Part shown: positions 44,106-57,516 of the stretch, piece after piece
Numbering within the stretch: the stretch's first letter is position 1
Layout of the letters: each line of letters opens with the position of its first letter
NCBI RefSeq assembly: GCF_023898315.1
Contig: NC_064619.1
Location: 502,296,594-502,360,593 of the forward strand
Direction of reading: 5' to 3'
Origin: Schistocerca nitens
Lineage: Eukaryota; Arthropoda; Insecta; Orthoptera; Acrididae
Length of the DNA: 64,000 nucleotides
Notes under the pieces: generated by a model
Seen by the model: only the letters and a program-made list of their open reading frames with translations
What the model was told of the DNA's origin: nothing
The model's database searches: none
Translations under genes and position numbers: made by a program

Positions 44106-46127
44106 TGTATCAGGGTCGAACATATGTAGAGGCAGTGTTGTATCTTGATACACTTTTCAGATTTTCACCTCTGGCCATCCCTGTAATAGAGGTTTAATAC
44201 ATTAGCATATTCCATTGTGAAAGCATAGCATTCACTTTACGCGTATTTTTCTCATATTCCAAAAATCACTCTGGAAAAGAAAAGTTTCTCCAAGTGTAAA
44301 AAACTGTTACAACTTGGTCATATACTTAGGTACAAATATTCTATTCAGTTTTAGAACAGCTGCAATCGAGAAAATTTTTTCAGTATTGTGTTTAATAGTC
44401 TACTACACAAGAATAGGCAGTCATTGAAATCAAATTAAGAAGTAGTATTACCGAAAAGCAGATACGAGTTTAATACAATTTGAAACACAAACAATTGGCA
44501 ACTAATACAAATTTCCATTTCCGCGGCAGGGAAAATTGTTGAGACATTAAAGCAACTCCGTTCATTTGCAAATATCAAGTGTTGCATGGTGAAAAGACAC
44601 CATTTAATTAGTTTAAAAATTATACAGAATTTTACTTACCATAAAACTCTGTAACTGAAGTTAGAAATAGCTTTAATAAATTATATAGCAATTAAATATA
44701 TACAACTCGCAATATTTACGAACGCTGCTCAAACATGACCACTTGTCTCTCAAGAACAAAAACAATAAAAAGTACCGAAAACGGAAACTGCTTATGCTGG
44801 TCTCTAGCTCGCGGCCCTTCTTGTGATTCTAAAATTGGTCACTAGAATCAAATTCCAACAGGGAAACATCCTCCAGGTAGGACATTTTCCCCTATATGTA
44901 TATTTTTTTACTCCGAAATGAGCTTCAGTCAAAACCGCGGTGTACATTTTGTATTTCTTTGTGTACTTAATTGTTTTCGAAGCTCTCCTTGTTAAAATTG
45001 TTCCTGCAGTTACCATTTTTATCATTAGTGTTTATTATTGAACCTTATGGAAAGAATAAATGAAAAGTATATTGTAAATTCCTTGGTGAAAATTATTGGC
45101 GGGAGTAATGTGGACCATGCTCATGTAGTGAGTGGTATTAGAAACCTCAGTTCGTTTCGATGTGATTAGCTCAGAAAATTGTCGATAAAATGTAGAAAGT
45201 TGAAAGAAATAGCTGTGTCATTTCGTTTATGGATTTGTATGGATCTATATACCTAACCCTGGAATCGTTTTGGGAAACATGAACATCATGCCACAAGACA
45301 AACATATATCAAGTAGTAATGGACAAAGAACAGAAGATAAAAGAAATTAGCAATAATTTGTACTTATATTCATGAAAATTACGACCTACTTTTTTATTTA
45401 TTCCCAAAGTACGATATCAATATGAACACAATGCAGATCACAGTAGGACTTCCTGAGCTGTGCTAAGCATTATAAATTCAGTTATTTCCGTGCAGCGAAA
45501 ATATGAGATAGGTCAGATATTTCTGTGATATATGTATGGCACAAAATATTACGGACAAATGCGGCGGTAAAATAGGTTCCTTGAACTTTAAATAATTCCT
45601 TTGAGAAGATGGCTAATACTGCGTTACCACCTGCTCCCTGATACAGATACTAATTTTGTTTCAGAGTGCAATGGCTATTTCAATACTAACTACTCATTCA
45701 ACCAGACGTGTAGTTCACTTTATCTGCAATCAGTTTCGAATCCTTAGATGGCTTCATGTGCAGACACTTTGACACATATGACAAAGTGGTATAGAGCTGC
45801 AAGTTGTGGCTTTACCGAAGCTATGGAATAAAGAAATACTATGTCAAAACTTTTAGGAGGACACAAAGTTAATGACTTTAGTTTCTGGTGCATTATAGCG
45901 GAATCGACCAATGGTAGCTCTACATTTTAACTTGCTCGCACAACCGTGCAGTCGTTACCAACCAACATGACTGAGTTCCGCTGCATGTTGCAGGACCTCA
46001 GCTTTTATGTCATGCTCCTCAGAGACATGACCTAAGCGGAGTATCCCTTCCAGTTATTTAACTCTTGAAGCTTACTTTTTTTTCTGAGACATTACAGATG
46101 TAAGGTATGAAGGGCTTTGTGGCAGCA
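44106..46127. other. no gene recognised
   Basis: About 2 kb of AT-rich DNA with only short frames and no domain. No terminal repeats seen. Confidence 0.4.
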
Positions 46128-46129
46128 TA

Positions 46130-47240
46130 CGAGGTGTGTGAGAAAAATAATGTGACTGATTTTTTAACTACCAATGTTTTTATTTCTTGTAACGAATATT
46201 TGGTCCCCTTCGAAGTAGTTCCCTTCAGCAGCTATTAATCGGCGAAGTCGTTGTTCCCATTGTTGGTAGTAGAGCTGAAATGCTTCAACTGGTAGGGCCT
46301 TTAACATGCCTGTCACATTCTTTTTAATGTTCTCCAGAGCCCAAAAATAACGTCCTATTAAGACATTTTTAAATTTTTGGGGACAGAAAAAAATCACAAA
46401 GATTGAGATCAGGTAGGGGGGGGGGGGGGGTGGAACAACAGGAGGGGCTTTCGAGGTCAATAAATCCGTCATGGAAGTGGCCGTGTGGCAGGGGTGTTGT
46501 CTTGCTGCAGCATCCACTTGTCTGCAACGCCCGGTCTCACTCGATTCATCCTTTTCCTGAGCCTTTGAAGGATTTTTGTAAAACAGTTCATTGATAGTGT
46601 GACTTGAAGCAACAAATTTCTTACGCACGATACCCCTACCATCAAGAAAGCGAATCAGCATTGTTCTGATCTTTGATTTGTTCGTTCGAGATCTTTTTCG
46701 GTCGAGGAGATTTCTCAGTGGGCACACTTTGCCGCTTTGTATCAGTATCGTACTCAAAACTCTGATCAAACGACTTCAACTTTTTCGTGGTCACCGGCAA
46801 TCCTCTCAAGAAGATGAACGCACACGTTTCTTTGATTGTCTTTCTGCTCTGTTGTGAGCTTTTTTGGCACAATTTTGGCACAAACCTTTTGCATGTGCAA
46901 ATCTTCGGTCAAAATTTGATGTACTGTGAAAGTGTTTAACAGTTCACCAATCATCCTTATTGTTTAAACGTCGGTCTGATCTTACAAGAACACGAACACG
47001 TTCAACGTTTTCCGTTGGGTTGTGAAGTTGAAGGTCGCCTTGGGCGAAGTCCATCTTCAACGTGTTCTCGGCATTATAAAACTGATTTGCGCCAACGAAA
47101 GACTTGTGATCTTGATAAAGGGTGGTCCCGACGGCCTGTTTAAACTTTTCAAAGGTCACATTCGTGGATTCCCCAAGTTTAACACAAAACTTGATTACAT
47201 AACGTTGCTCTAAATTCTGCTGCTCCAATTTTTTGTAACA
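46130..47240 (-). mobile_element. mariner remnant
   Basis: The left end cgaggtgtgtgagaaaaata follows TA at 46128-46129. The minus-strand frames are mariner transposase pieces: MEQQNLEQRYVIKFCVKLGE (N-terminal start, about 47169-47228), VERVRVLVRSDRRLNNK, ILTEDLHMQKVCAKIVPK (about 46860-46930) and the C-terminal block EAFQLYYQQWEQRLRRLIA followed by GNYFEGD (about 46188-46290). The middle is out of frame and contains a G homopolymer (about 46418-46430). No right inverted repeat is recognisable. Confidence 0.82.
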
Positions 47241-47639
47241 TACTAAAAAAACACAGCTTCAGTAATGGCGCTCCCAAACATCACGTAATGTCTGTCTGTA
47301 CGAAGCCGAAACTCGGACTGAGTATCTGGAAGGGATGAAAACACCAGTCTATACAAGTAGAACAACACCGTTGTAGCAGATAGTTGACAGTGTTGTTAGT
47401 ACACGTCCATTGAAATTTAACGTGTCAACAGAAAGTGTCGTATCTGTGCAACATCCAGTCCATACTACGCTGGACAGCTCTCTAGCGTTGACTCTGCACT
47501 CTCAATTCTTGAATCTTTGTATGGGCACCTATTGTAGTAGGACATATGAATGTACATTTATTAACAAATATCCTTCCGTATCAAAATCCACGAACTTACT
47601 TTCTACTCAAAGACAAAACTGCTTATACTTGGGCTTAAA
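47241..47639. other. no gene recognised
   Basis: Unassigned spacer, possibly the missing mariner 5' end. Confidence 0.3.
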
Positions 47640-48560
47640 AATCATACAGCAGACGCTCATACGTTTATCGATATAATCGCAACCAAATGTCGAAATAGAC
47701 TAATTCGCATGATCACAAGTCTGCACCTGGTCTGTCTGCTCATTGGGTGATATTCATGATCATCGTTGTAATGCCCAAAGAACGAACCGCAAGTAGCGAA
47801 TTTTAGAGATTTTAAGCTCTTGAATGTGTCTAACGTTATCGGTGGTGCCTATCGTACTTCTTGGCAGGCAACGGTAGAAAATAACTTCGACGTAAATAAT
47901 GAAGTATCTAATGCCACTAAGAGACTCACTAAGTTATGCGATAAATACGCTCGTCTAAAAACAGTAAGGTTAATGAGAAAACCTGCAACATGTTGTACAG
48001 ATCAGTTCAAACACCATATCAGTATCATAGACGGGGCACGTAGGACATACAAATGGCTTCCGACCTTTGATAATCATCTCTTCTATGAGCAAGTACGCTG
48101 TGAGAAATGAGAACAGTACGCTCACTTGCTAAGCGAGGGCTTACATAGAACCACCATTATGTGGAAAAGTATACGAGGTCTAGCAATACGCAAGCCCAAA
48201 TCTGCTGCTGCACCTTTAGTTCTTATAGAGGATCTAAATGAGTATTTCGCCACGTCGACATCTGTACATGACCAACGCAGATGGGCGCAAACCATCGAGT
48301 CCCTTAAAGTATCAGTGGAAGGTGCAAAGAATTTTTTTCCTGCAGTTGACGGACACAGTAAAAGTGATCAGTTTTCTCGCCGATCCACTATTGCCCAAAA
48401 TAACGTACATTTTTAACCGTTCTCTGACTTCCACCATCTTCCCAACCGCCTCGAAGCACATTAACGAAAAAGGAATTTACCGAACAACCTTGCAACTACA
48501 GGTATACTTACGTTCTACCATCATTACCCATAGCTTTAGAATATGTAGTTCACGAACAGC

Positions 48561-48750
48561 GCCGGCCAGAGTGGCCGAGCGGTTCTGGGCGCTACAGTCT
48601 GGAACCGCGCGACCGCTACGGTCGCAGGTTCGAATCCTGCCTCGGGCATAGATGTATGTGATGTCCTTAGGTTCGTTAGGTTTAAGTAGTTCTAAGTTAT
48701 AAGGGACTGATGACCTCAGAAGTTAAGTCCCATAGTGCTCAGAGCCATTT
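48561..48750 (+). mobile_element. tRNA-derived SINE, head type A, in LINE
   Basis: Head gccggccagagtggccgagc, box B ggttcgaatcctgcctc, core agggactgatgacctca, end cagagccattt. Target duplication ttcacgaacagc at 48549-48560 and 48751-48762, perfect (12 bp). Confidence 0.95.
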
Positions 48751-49162
48751 TTCACGAACAGCTTACTAATTGTTCAAAGTCAATAAACTTTGAGATGAAT
48801 ACCAGTCAGGTTTCCGGAAGAAAAATTGCAGCATAACGACAGCTCTTATAAAAGAAAATGAACAACTGAAACAGGCAACGGACAAACAAAAGACAAACAT
48901 TATCCTCTTTCGGAATTTCAACAAAGTTTTCGACGCTGTCGACTTCGACATTCTCCTTGCTAAACTCACAAGTCAAAATTGTTCTTCAAGTGCTGTACAA
49001 TCGTTCCATTCATGTCTTACTTCCAGCCAACGGTGTGTAGTGATTACAACAACAAGTCTCAGTTGCGGGATGTAATAAAAAGGATCTCATAAGGTTGAGG
49101 ATTAGGCCCATGTCATTTCTCTTCATACGTCAATGATGTATCAGATATTCCTCCATCCCATC

Positions 49163-50325
49163 AATATGACTTATGAGGGGTTGCTCAAAAGAAAGCGAAC
49201 TTATTCTTTTAACTTGTTTATTCACATTTTGTGCACAAATCTTCAATTCGCTTCAAAGTACTCTCCACTTGCATTAATACTTGCACTAATCTTTTATTCC
49301 ATTTTTCAAAAAATTGTGTAAATTCATCTTTTGTCATGTTTGACAGCGCCTACGTCGTTTCTTTCCGCACCTTAGCAACACCAGAAAAACTCTTTCCTTT
49401 CATAACGCTTTTCATTCTAGGAAACAAAAAAGTCAGTTGGGGCAAGATCGGGTGAGTATGGGGGATGAGGGGTGAGGAGCAGGGATCATATAATTTTTAG
49501 TCAAGAACTGGGGTACAGACAGGGCCCTGTGAGTGGGAATATTGTCGTGATGGGAAAACTAGTCACCCGGCTCTCAAAAATTAGGCCACTTCCGCCGCAC
49601 ACTATTTCAATGTGTTTTCAAAACTTCCAAGCAGAAAGCCTGGTTAACTGTCTGACCCTGCGGAGTGTGTGAGAGGACGACTCCTCTTGCATCGGAAGAA
49701 GAAATCAGCATTATATTAATGTATGATTTCACCTGATGAGCTCCCTTGGGGCGAGATGAAATTGAAGTTTCCCATAGACTTGACTGTTGCTTGGAATCAG
49801 GACCGCAAGCATAGCATCGAGTTTCGTCACCTGTGATTATTTTTGAAGAAACAAGTTTTGGGTCATTTCCGGACTCTTCTTTAAAAGCACAGCATGCTTC
49901 CAGCGACACTGTTTTTATTTAACTGTCAGCAGTCGTGCCACGAGTTTGACAGCCATCCTTTTCGTTCCCAAATCTATCACAATTCGCTGCACTGAAATCA
50001 GAGTCGTTCCTGACAGCTCCACATTTTCTTCAATGGTCCGTCGTCGATGTTCGTTGATGACTGTACAAATATTTCCATCATTTTCATGTGATCAGGATGT
50101 GGAAGGACGACCATAACAAGGCTTGTTATCAACTGACGTTTCAGTGTTTTTGGAACTGGAAAACCACCTAATACTTGAGTTTTCCCCAGAAGATCGTCCT
50201 TATAGGTCATTTTTAACATTTCAGCAATTCCACTTTTTCCAAGCAATAAGCAGAATTTCACAACCAAGCGCTATTCACGAAAATCAGCCATTGTAATAAC
50301 GGGAATCAGACAAAAGTAAAATAGT
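49163..50325 (-). mobile_element. mariner remnant inside the LINE
   Basis: Starts at the left with tgaggggttgctcaaaagaa, a mariner-type end. Minus-strand frames give the N-terminus VKFCLLLGKSGIAEMLK and YKDDLLGKTQV (about 50130-50267) and the first catalytic block SSKIITGDETRCYACGPDSK (about 49830), then RPKGAHQVKSYINIMLI and GVVLSHTPQGQTVNQAF. The second and third catalytic Asp blocks are not in frame. The right inverted repeat is missing or too decayed. LINE sequence resumes by about 50500. Confidence 0.8.
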
Positions 50326-51435
50326 CATGACCTCCTTCAGCGACGGCAATCAGAGTACTGACTCTGGAATGTTCACTTTTGCGCACCTGTATGAGAAACG
50401 TAGTACCACAAAAGTACCGCCCACCAAAAAATTTGTTCGGTTGCTTTTGGGTAGTTCCTCGTATACGCTGATCACGTTCATTTTATTTAAGTACATGCCC
50501 AAGAAACATGTGCACAGAATTCAGCACGTAAATGCTGATTTACTTGGGGCATCAGAGCGGGCGGAGTGCATAGGTTTGAAACTGAACCCCTCTAAGACAC
50601 AAGCGGTGTCAGTCGCTCACAAATTACATATTACCCCTCAGTTCAAAGAATAATTTCCACCCTTAATCCTAAAGCGTACAGAGATAGTTCTGAACCATCA
50701 CTTAGACTGGTCTGAACACACAGCTGCAGTCTGTAAGATACTGTCAGCGTTACTTCATTCATAAAAGGAATATAAAAAAGTACTCCCTTTTGATTTTAAG
50801 CAGAAGCTCATAGGCTCACTAATACTCCCCATACTTACTTATGGTGATGTTATCCTCCAAGAACTCTCCTACGAAAGCTCAAGTCGACTGGAACCGGCGA
50901 TGAAAAGATCTGCTCGATACAGTTGTGATGTGCTCTATTTCGACCATGTCGCTCCTGCATGCGCATAATTATCATGGCTACATGCCGAGGAGCGTAGGTA
51001 CTACCATACTCTGTCTTTTCTCTATCGCCCTCTCGTTTATTGCTCTCCCTCTGACTTATTTTCAACTGTTGCACTACTATCTGGACAGCTCTGCAGAAAC
51101 AGTCGTTCTCAACAAAGTACAATTCTTTCTATACCATTATGTGATACTGTCATGTTCTCTAAATAATTTTCTGTATCAGGAACCCGACATCGGAACAAAA
51201 TTCCTCAAAATATCAGAGAAATTAACTTCCTTTCAAACTACAAAAGACAGCAATTGGTTCATCTTCTAAAACAATAGTCGTTTCTCCCATACACTAGTCT
51301 GCTGCTGAGTCTCGTCAATTCCCCTTGTTATCATCATCATCATTAATAATGTTATATATTATTGCTGTTGTTGTGAATGTTTTATCTCTGGTATGTATAT
51401 GTCAAGTTAAATAAGCAATAAATAAATAAATAATA

Positions 51436-52126
51436 TTTTTCTAGTGTCCTTTTCAAAGTAGAACTTGTGCTCCATAACAAAATACTTCACAGCTGAAGTG
51501 CCCAGTATCCAGTGTCATGGACGTTAGAAGCCCTCATTTATAAAATTCATCTATTTACTTTTGCTTGTGTCCAGTGCAATCATAACTGCGTCTTATTAAA
51601 TTAATTTTGTTGTGTTGTATGTTGGGAGCTAGCACCGGAAACAAACGAGCATAAAAAATATAACTACATATGACTGAAATAAGTTAGAGCCGTACATGCA
51701 CAGACTTGTCATGTTTGGCTTGTTACATGGAGAGGAGAGGGGACACCCGAGCAGAGGCGAATTTTCTGTCATTGCCTGGCATTACAGTCACTGTGAAGAG
51801 TATGTGCTATTGGTGACAACTGGGATCGCCCAAGGCACTCAGTAGCTCACCCGATTACGAAGAAAACTTCTCATACATTATGACGCTAGGTAAAGCATTG
51901 CGTTTGTATTTCTTCAAATATGAAGTAAAGTTCATCATTTTTAATGACCAATTAACGTTAAGAATTATCACAGTAAAAGTAACAACATACTGAACAATTA
52001 ATCAATAATATTTTACCTTGGAGCTGAGAGTCAGTCGAGATTTCATCTCTGACGACTAGGAAAGGCAAATCACGTAAGTCTAACGTATTGAGATTTTTCA
52101 GAGAATTTTAGATGAAGAGGTTGAAA
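51436..52126. other. no gene recognised
   Basis: AT-rich spacer with no domain. Confidence 0.35.
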
Positions 52127-52232
52127 AATCAGCCAACCAGTCCCAAATAAAGGTTTATTGGCCCTTGACTGTGGTTTCGATATTTGTAAAAATATCTTTT
52201 TCAGAAGTAATGACCTTATTACGTCACATAGT
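52127..52232 (-). repeat. Penelope-tail-like repeat, first copy
   Basis: About 105 bp (aatcagccaaccagtccc ... cttgactgtggtttcg ... cttttcagaagtaatg) matching 57010-57090, the 3' end of the Penelope-like element. The orientation is the same. No coding part of the element is beside it, so it is either a strongly 5'-truncated copy or a separate repeat sharing that tail. Confidence 0.65.
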
Positions 52233-52323
52233 GGCACAACAGAGTAGATGAGGCGAAGCTTCTCTTGTCATAAACGAAATTGATGAAACAAGAATTATTG
52301 CAAGCCGTGGCTTTAGATAGCGC

Positions 52324-52462
52324 CAGATTACATAAATCGTATTTCATAATTATTACTCATTAGTAAATGCCCACAAGTAGACGCTCTCGTCCACTTAAAA
52401 TCGTAATACCTGAGGGCATTTACTAATGAGTAGTCATTCTGAAGTACGATATATGTAATCTG
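52324..52462. repeat. long hairpin, 49-bp arms and 41-nt loop
   Basis: Left arm 52324-52372 and right arm 52414-52462 are inverted copies, about 44 of 49 positions complementary. Both begin cagattacata and end in the block tactcattagtaaatgccc. The loop is 52373-52413. It would fold into a stable stem in RNA or single-stranded DNA. It lies about 90 bp from the Penelope-tail-like repeat and may belong to the same element. Alternatively it is a small inverted-repeat element of its own. Confidence 0.75.
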
Positions 52463-52837
52463 CCTCTACGCAACGAGGAATCTCCCCTGAAGTGCTATCA
52501 TGTATGCAGCAGTCGTTGCATACGAGACTGGAAGCGTGTATTGCTGCTGCCGGTGGTATGCATTTGTGTTGAGGACATCTCGTAAGCGACTTACACTAGA
52601 ATCCTTCAACCAGCGCCACTGACATTCCAAGTTACCGTACTATGAGTCTGTTAATGTTAACAGGAATTTCTCAACTTAAAAATGTATGTTTCTAAAAAAC
52701 AGTTTCTAAGTATTATTACAATCTGTTCAATGGCTAATACTGCGAGTCCCAGACTATCAATCCATTCTGTGAAAACTGCACATCAATAGCACTTTCCATT
52801 AACGCAAAACCTGCGGTGTAAGTTTTAGGTGATTCTA

Positions 52838-52839
<2 letters not shown>
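52463..52839. other. no gene recognised
   Basis: Unassigned; no domain or repeat structure. Confidence 0.35.

Positions 52840-52878
<39 letters not shown>
52840..52878. repeat. (TA)n microsatellite
   Basis: About 38 bp of TA dinucleotides. Confidence 0.97.
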
Positions 52879-52880
<2 letters not shown>

Positions 52881-55515
52881 TCTCCTCGAATGGCATTGGC
52901 ACAGTTCGTTATGCAGTTGGACGACGCTGTTCAACAAATCGTGACTCGCTTTGTTTTGTTCACTATTTTTCACTCATTGTCATCGCTACAGTTCTTTTGT
53001 GTTTATAAATACAGAGTCTTTTGTCTAATTGTGTGTCAGGTTCAGTCAGTACATATTACATTAGATATGAACACAAATATACGGAACACATTCGTTTCGT
53101 GGATATAAGTAAAAGAACGTTACATCTAAGGTAACTGAATAGCTTTTAAGAGTTCATGAATCTCGTTACGTCCATATTTGTTACTCTCAGTTCAGAGTTC
53201 ATTAGTAAGACATAGGTATACAGTTTTTCTTCACGAAGTGAGTAGATATTGTTCTCATTGTTCTTTTATAAAATAAATATGGAATAATCTTTCATTAACA
53301 CGATTTCGACGTCTTCTTTGAAGAACAAGGAGGGAATATATGGACAGGTGAAAGGTAAGGTCAGTGGTTGAAGAGACCCAGGAGATGAGTTACGTGGTTG
53401 GATCGGTACAGGATATCGGAAACCAGCTGAGCCACTCATGCAGACATCAGGTGTTCAGCAGGCACCAGGTTTCATGGAGCGATTGTGCAGTAGACTCACA
53501 AACGCCTTTGCACAACTCACAACAGTCGTGCCGATAACAAAATTTCTTATTACAAACATACAACATTTTTCTCTACAAGTTAGACACAGATCGTACGAAA
53601 AGTACGCATAAAGTTAGATACATGCGCTATTAGCATGGGACATCGCTTTATAGTTTATTTTTCACAATGATTATTTTTTGAGATCATAGAGGGTTCTTGA
53701 ATTATTCTACACCACAATGAACGTTTAACGGTCTCACGCATCGCATCACTAACGTTAATAGCAGACGCACTAAGTGTCCTTATTAAATCTAGTTTCCTAT
53801 CTACCTTGGTCATGGTATTTGAATATTTTTAACGTTACCGCAGATACGACACCCGACGACGACAATCAAGTTTGTCTTGCGTCACTGGAATTATCGACGG
53901 ATCCACGTGCGGGCAATGTTACCGGTAACAGTCAGTCGGCGTAGCTGCATAGAGCCTATTGTGTGTGGAATGCCTAGCTGATCTGCGCAAGGACATCGCT
54001 CTTCTGCACATCGAACCACAAACAACCATATACTCTCCAAATCAAGTTTCGTTTCTTCCCTTTTTCGATGGATCTGCGTCGATGAAATTGTCCGGTTGCA
54101 ATGCGCAACGCACGCCAGACACAACATTTCACTCAAACGTTACCCTGTCTGCAAGTGCACTAATTCCCGTCACAAATTTTTAATTACTACAAGTAGCAGG
54201 CACACATTTCCCAGTAGCTTGGATGCATGGTTTCATTTTACATTTTTTATTTTATTCTCAATAGAGCGCAAAAATCTTTTTAATTCCTTTTTTTTTACAT
54301 AAGTATTTACAGTGGATGACAGTAACCTTCTGTGGGTGAAAAACTAGTTACTTAATCATTAGGCCGCCTCTATTTCAAGAATTTGCTATCGGACGGACTC
54401 AGCACTATTCAGAGCTGGGACAACAGATTTTTGTCTATTCTGCGAACAAATTTCAATTGCTCATAGCAGAATAAAGACCATGCTAATGTGCGAAATAAAA
54501 GCAAATAAAATGGAAAATTCCGATGATAGACTAAATCAAAGGAGCATCATATCTTATTTTACATATAATTTCCACATTTAAATATTCGTGCAGTCCTTAA
54601 CTACACATACTTATGTACTTAAAGGTGATGGACCAAAGGTTTGCCCCTTTCAGGCTCATGGATTTTCATTTCATAAAGACAAACTATTAAAGCACAGCAC
54701 AGCTATATGTAAACCATTAACTTGATCAGATATATTTACATTTTGCTGTCAGTACTCTGCGCGAGTGCTCATATCAATTTCAATAATTTCAATCTCATGG
54801 CCAGATAACCATTCATTATAAAAGATACAACTTGAAAATTAATGTACACATATACAGATACTATATTTTCTATAAGAGAGGTAGTCATTATCCTGAAGAT
54901 AAAGCTATTTCTGTAACCTCCATCAAAGAAAAGCAAGATTCTCTTTGTAGACAAAGTTTTAGTTTTGTACTAAAGTATTCCCTATCTTAAAAAAAGTGCC
55001 CATTAATGTCACATATTGACATTCTGTACACACGCAGTCTGTTCTTGTAATATATATTATTTTTTTCCTTCATACTTAAACTATTACATAGGAACTCATT
55101 TGTATACATGTCTTTGACTAAACAGTTCAGAATGTCATGCAGCACTTGACGTATGTAAAAATATGGTTACACTGTAGTAAAATTATTCAGATATCAGTTT
55201 ACTTCCTCGTATTTCATTACACAGGCTTCATAGCTTAGCAGTTACATAGGAAATTTCTTAGAGTGCATTTTCGAGTGAATCGCAAATCATGGATTAATAT
55301 CTTTTGCGTTCTCTAAATTCAAGGAATGCAGTCATCGCTAACACCTGTGCAGAAACTTTTCCAAATCTTTGTGACTGTAGAAGGCCTTTAATTTTGTTAT
55401 TTTTGGAAAAACCAAAAGGGGATTCCCTTGATGTCGGATCTGGATAATCTTATGTGGTTCGGTATGCAGTAGCTGCCATTTACTATTAATTTTCTATAGG
55501 GTAGAAGGTTTTGAA
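52879..55515. other. no gene recognised
   Basis: About 2.6 kb of AT-rich DNA. Short frames only. I found no domain, terminal repeat or tandem structure. Confidence 0.4.
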
Positions 55516-55527
55516 TGTTATTTAAGA

Positions 55528-55717
55528 GCCGGCCGAAGTGGCCGTGCGGTTAAAGGCGCTGCAGTCTGGAACCGCAAGACCGCTACGGTCGCAGGTTCGA
55601 ATCCTGCCTCTGGCATGGATGTTTGTGATGTCCTTAGGTTAGTTAGGTTTAACTAGTTCTAAGTTCTAGGGGACTAATGACCTCAGCAGTTGAGTCCCAT
55701 AGTGCTCAGAGCCATTT
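55528..55717 (+). mobile_element. tRNA-derived SINE, head type A
   Basis: Head gccggccgaagtggccgtgc, box B ggttcgaatcctgcctc, core ggggactaatgacctca (one base changed), end ctcagagccatt. Target duplication tgttatttaaga at 55516-55527 and 55718-55729, perfect (12 bp). Confidence 0.95.
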
Positions 55718-55729
55718 TGTTATTTAAGA

Positions 55730-57004
55730 AATACATTTTCCCTGCTAAATGCTGCTGTACACATCTTAACTTTTTTTTTCATAGGTGTTCTTTTGATACT
55801 GACATGTTCAATTAGTGCAGTCAGTGTTTCCCTGACCTTTCCTTCCAGCGTAGACCCTTCTTCAGGCAGGCACTGGATTTATCCAGTCTTTGACTTCTTT
55901 GCTGTTAGTTAATAGATCTGATGGTGTATAAGGGTTGTGTAAATTAGCAACCTATCTACTATGTCTTCAAAAGGTTTAATAAATTCCATTTAACATGTAT
56001 TTTGTGTACTTGCATGCAGTATGTGCACATGAATCGTTTAACTCTGTGGAAATACATTAAATTAGACTATAATGCACATGAATTTTTTGATGTTGATGTT
56101 TGTTTGATGTGACCGTCCTGTGGAAAGTCTTTCCATCAAATGGATGTGTAGTTTCGCGCATTATCTGTTAATAGTGCGAGAAGTTTGCCAGTTGTCGGTA
56201 TTTAAAGCTTAAGAATCTTCCTAATTATCGCAAACGTTGCTGTCAGCTTCATGGCATATAATTTGACATATTTCGAAAAAGATCATAAATGTCAAGCAAG
56301 AACTTCACCTCGTTCACAGGGTAAAGGAGCGGCAAGATCGACGATATCATTTGTAGAGGTTTTGTTGGTAACATAGAATGTAGTTATGCGTAGCAACACT
56401 TGTTTTGGGTAGTCTTTTTTAACAGATGAAACAAGTTTTCAACAAATATTTGCATATTTACAAAGTAGCAACCAAGCATTAGCTTTCTCAAAGATTTCGT
56501 TCCACTCTCGTGTTCCCAAACATAATTTGTATGCCAGATTTAAGTGATTCTGGAAGCATTAGGTATACACACACTCCATTCATTGTTTTGAACATTACGT
56601 CTATAGCATAATACGTTATTCTGTAATTTGTAGTGCTATAGAATTTTCTCAGATGAACTACGTGTGTGCAGTGTCTTGTATCTACGATCTGTATCTTGTA
56701 AAGCAGCCATATTAGCACACATATCTAGATGCTATTGCCTATATTCCATGTAATTTCTTCAAAGATGATTTGTTCAGATAAATCAATAAGGCCAGGAAGA
56801 CCTTTTTGTAGATGCCATATGGCGTCTGCTACTTCATTGTCTTTACGTGTTTTCACAACCACCAATTCAAAACTACATCAGTGAAGGAATGTTGTCCACC
56901 TTGCACATGTAGCATGAAGAAACATAAAAGTTAACAGAAAGATCTCTGCGTGTTTATCACAAATTACTTTAATGTGTTTACCATAAATGTAGTAAATGAA
57001 TTAT
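55730..57004. other. no gene recognised
   Basis: AT-rich, no supported frame. A decayed transposon could lie here but I see no diagnostic motif. Confidence 0.35.
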
Positions 57005-57516
57005 TTCAGAAATCAGCCAACCAGATCCAGGTATAAGCCCTTGACCGTAGTTTCAACAACTGTAAAATTACCTTCTTCAGAAGTAAATGGTCGTATTGAG
57101 GATTTTTTTACATCATAGTTAAAAGATATCATCAAGGTGTAAAGGATGTACAAAACCCCTCAACAAAAATATAAGAAACAAAAGTTACTTACAAGTAAAA
57201 TCACATACTGACGATTACAAATTTCAGAGCAACAAAACTCGTGTCAACTGACATGGTACGTGGAAAATGAGTGAAACCAAATAAAATCCATTGGAAAAGA
57301 GTCGCATTGGAGTTGGACTAAGTGAAAATTCTTCACATCAAAGTGTACACGTAACTGAAGGGCAGTGAAACGTCCGTTTTTGGCTGGTGCTTTGTGGCGA
57401 CACAAAATTAACACAGCGCACGAAATAGGAAGCATCGGTACGTGGAATACCTGTGTGCAGAGATATGCACATACGAAACACATAAAGTGCAAACTATGAA
57501 TCTCTACGTTATATCG

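Larger units (their letters stand above)
47640..51435 (+). mobile_element. CR1/Jockey-group LINE, decayed, with two insertions
   Basis: A second LINE family distinct from that at 1-2395. Endonuclease C-terminus TFIDIIATKCRNR and APGLSAHWVIFM (about 47660-47750). Linker RLTKLCDKYARLKTVRLMRK (about 47915). RT start PKITYIFNRSLTSTIFP (about 48393). Palm NIILFRNFNKVFDAVDFDIL (about 48897; R and N replace the usual LDFSKAFD). Late region CIGLKLNPSKTQAV (about 50570), HLDWSEHTAAVC (about 50700), LPILTYGDVILQEL (about 50826). 3' tail of AATA repeats (51415-51434). A SINE (48561-48750) and a mariner (49163-50325) interrupt it. The catalytic YADD block is not visible. Confidence 0.85.

Noticed and set aside
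53891-54183. Overlapping short frames at 53.9-54.2 kb as a small gene
   Set aside because: Both strands are open over the same interval, with no domain, signal peptide or splice context.
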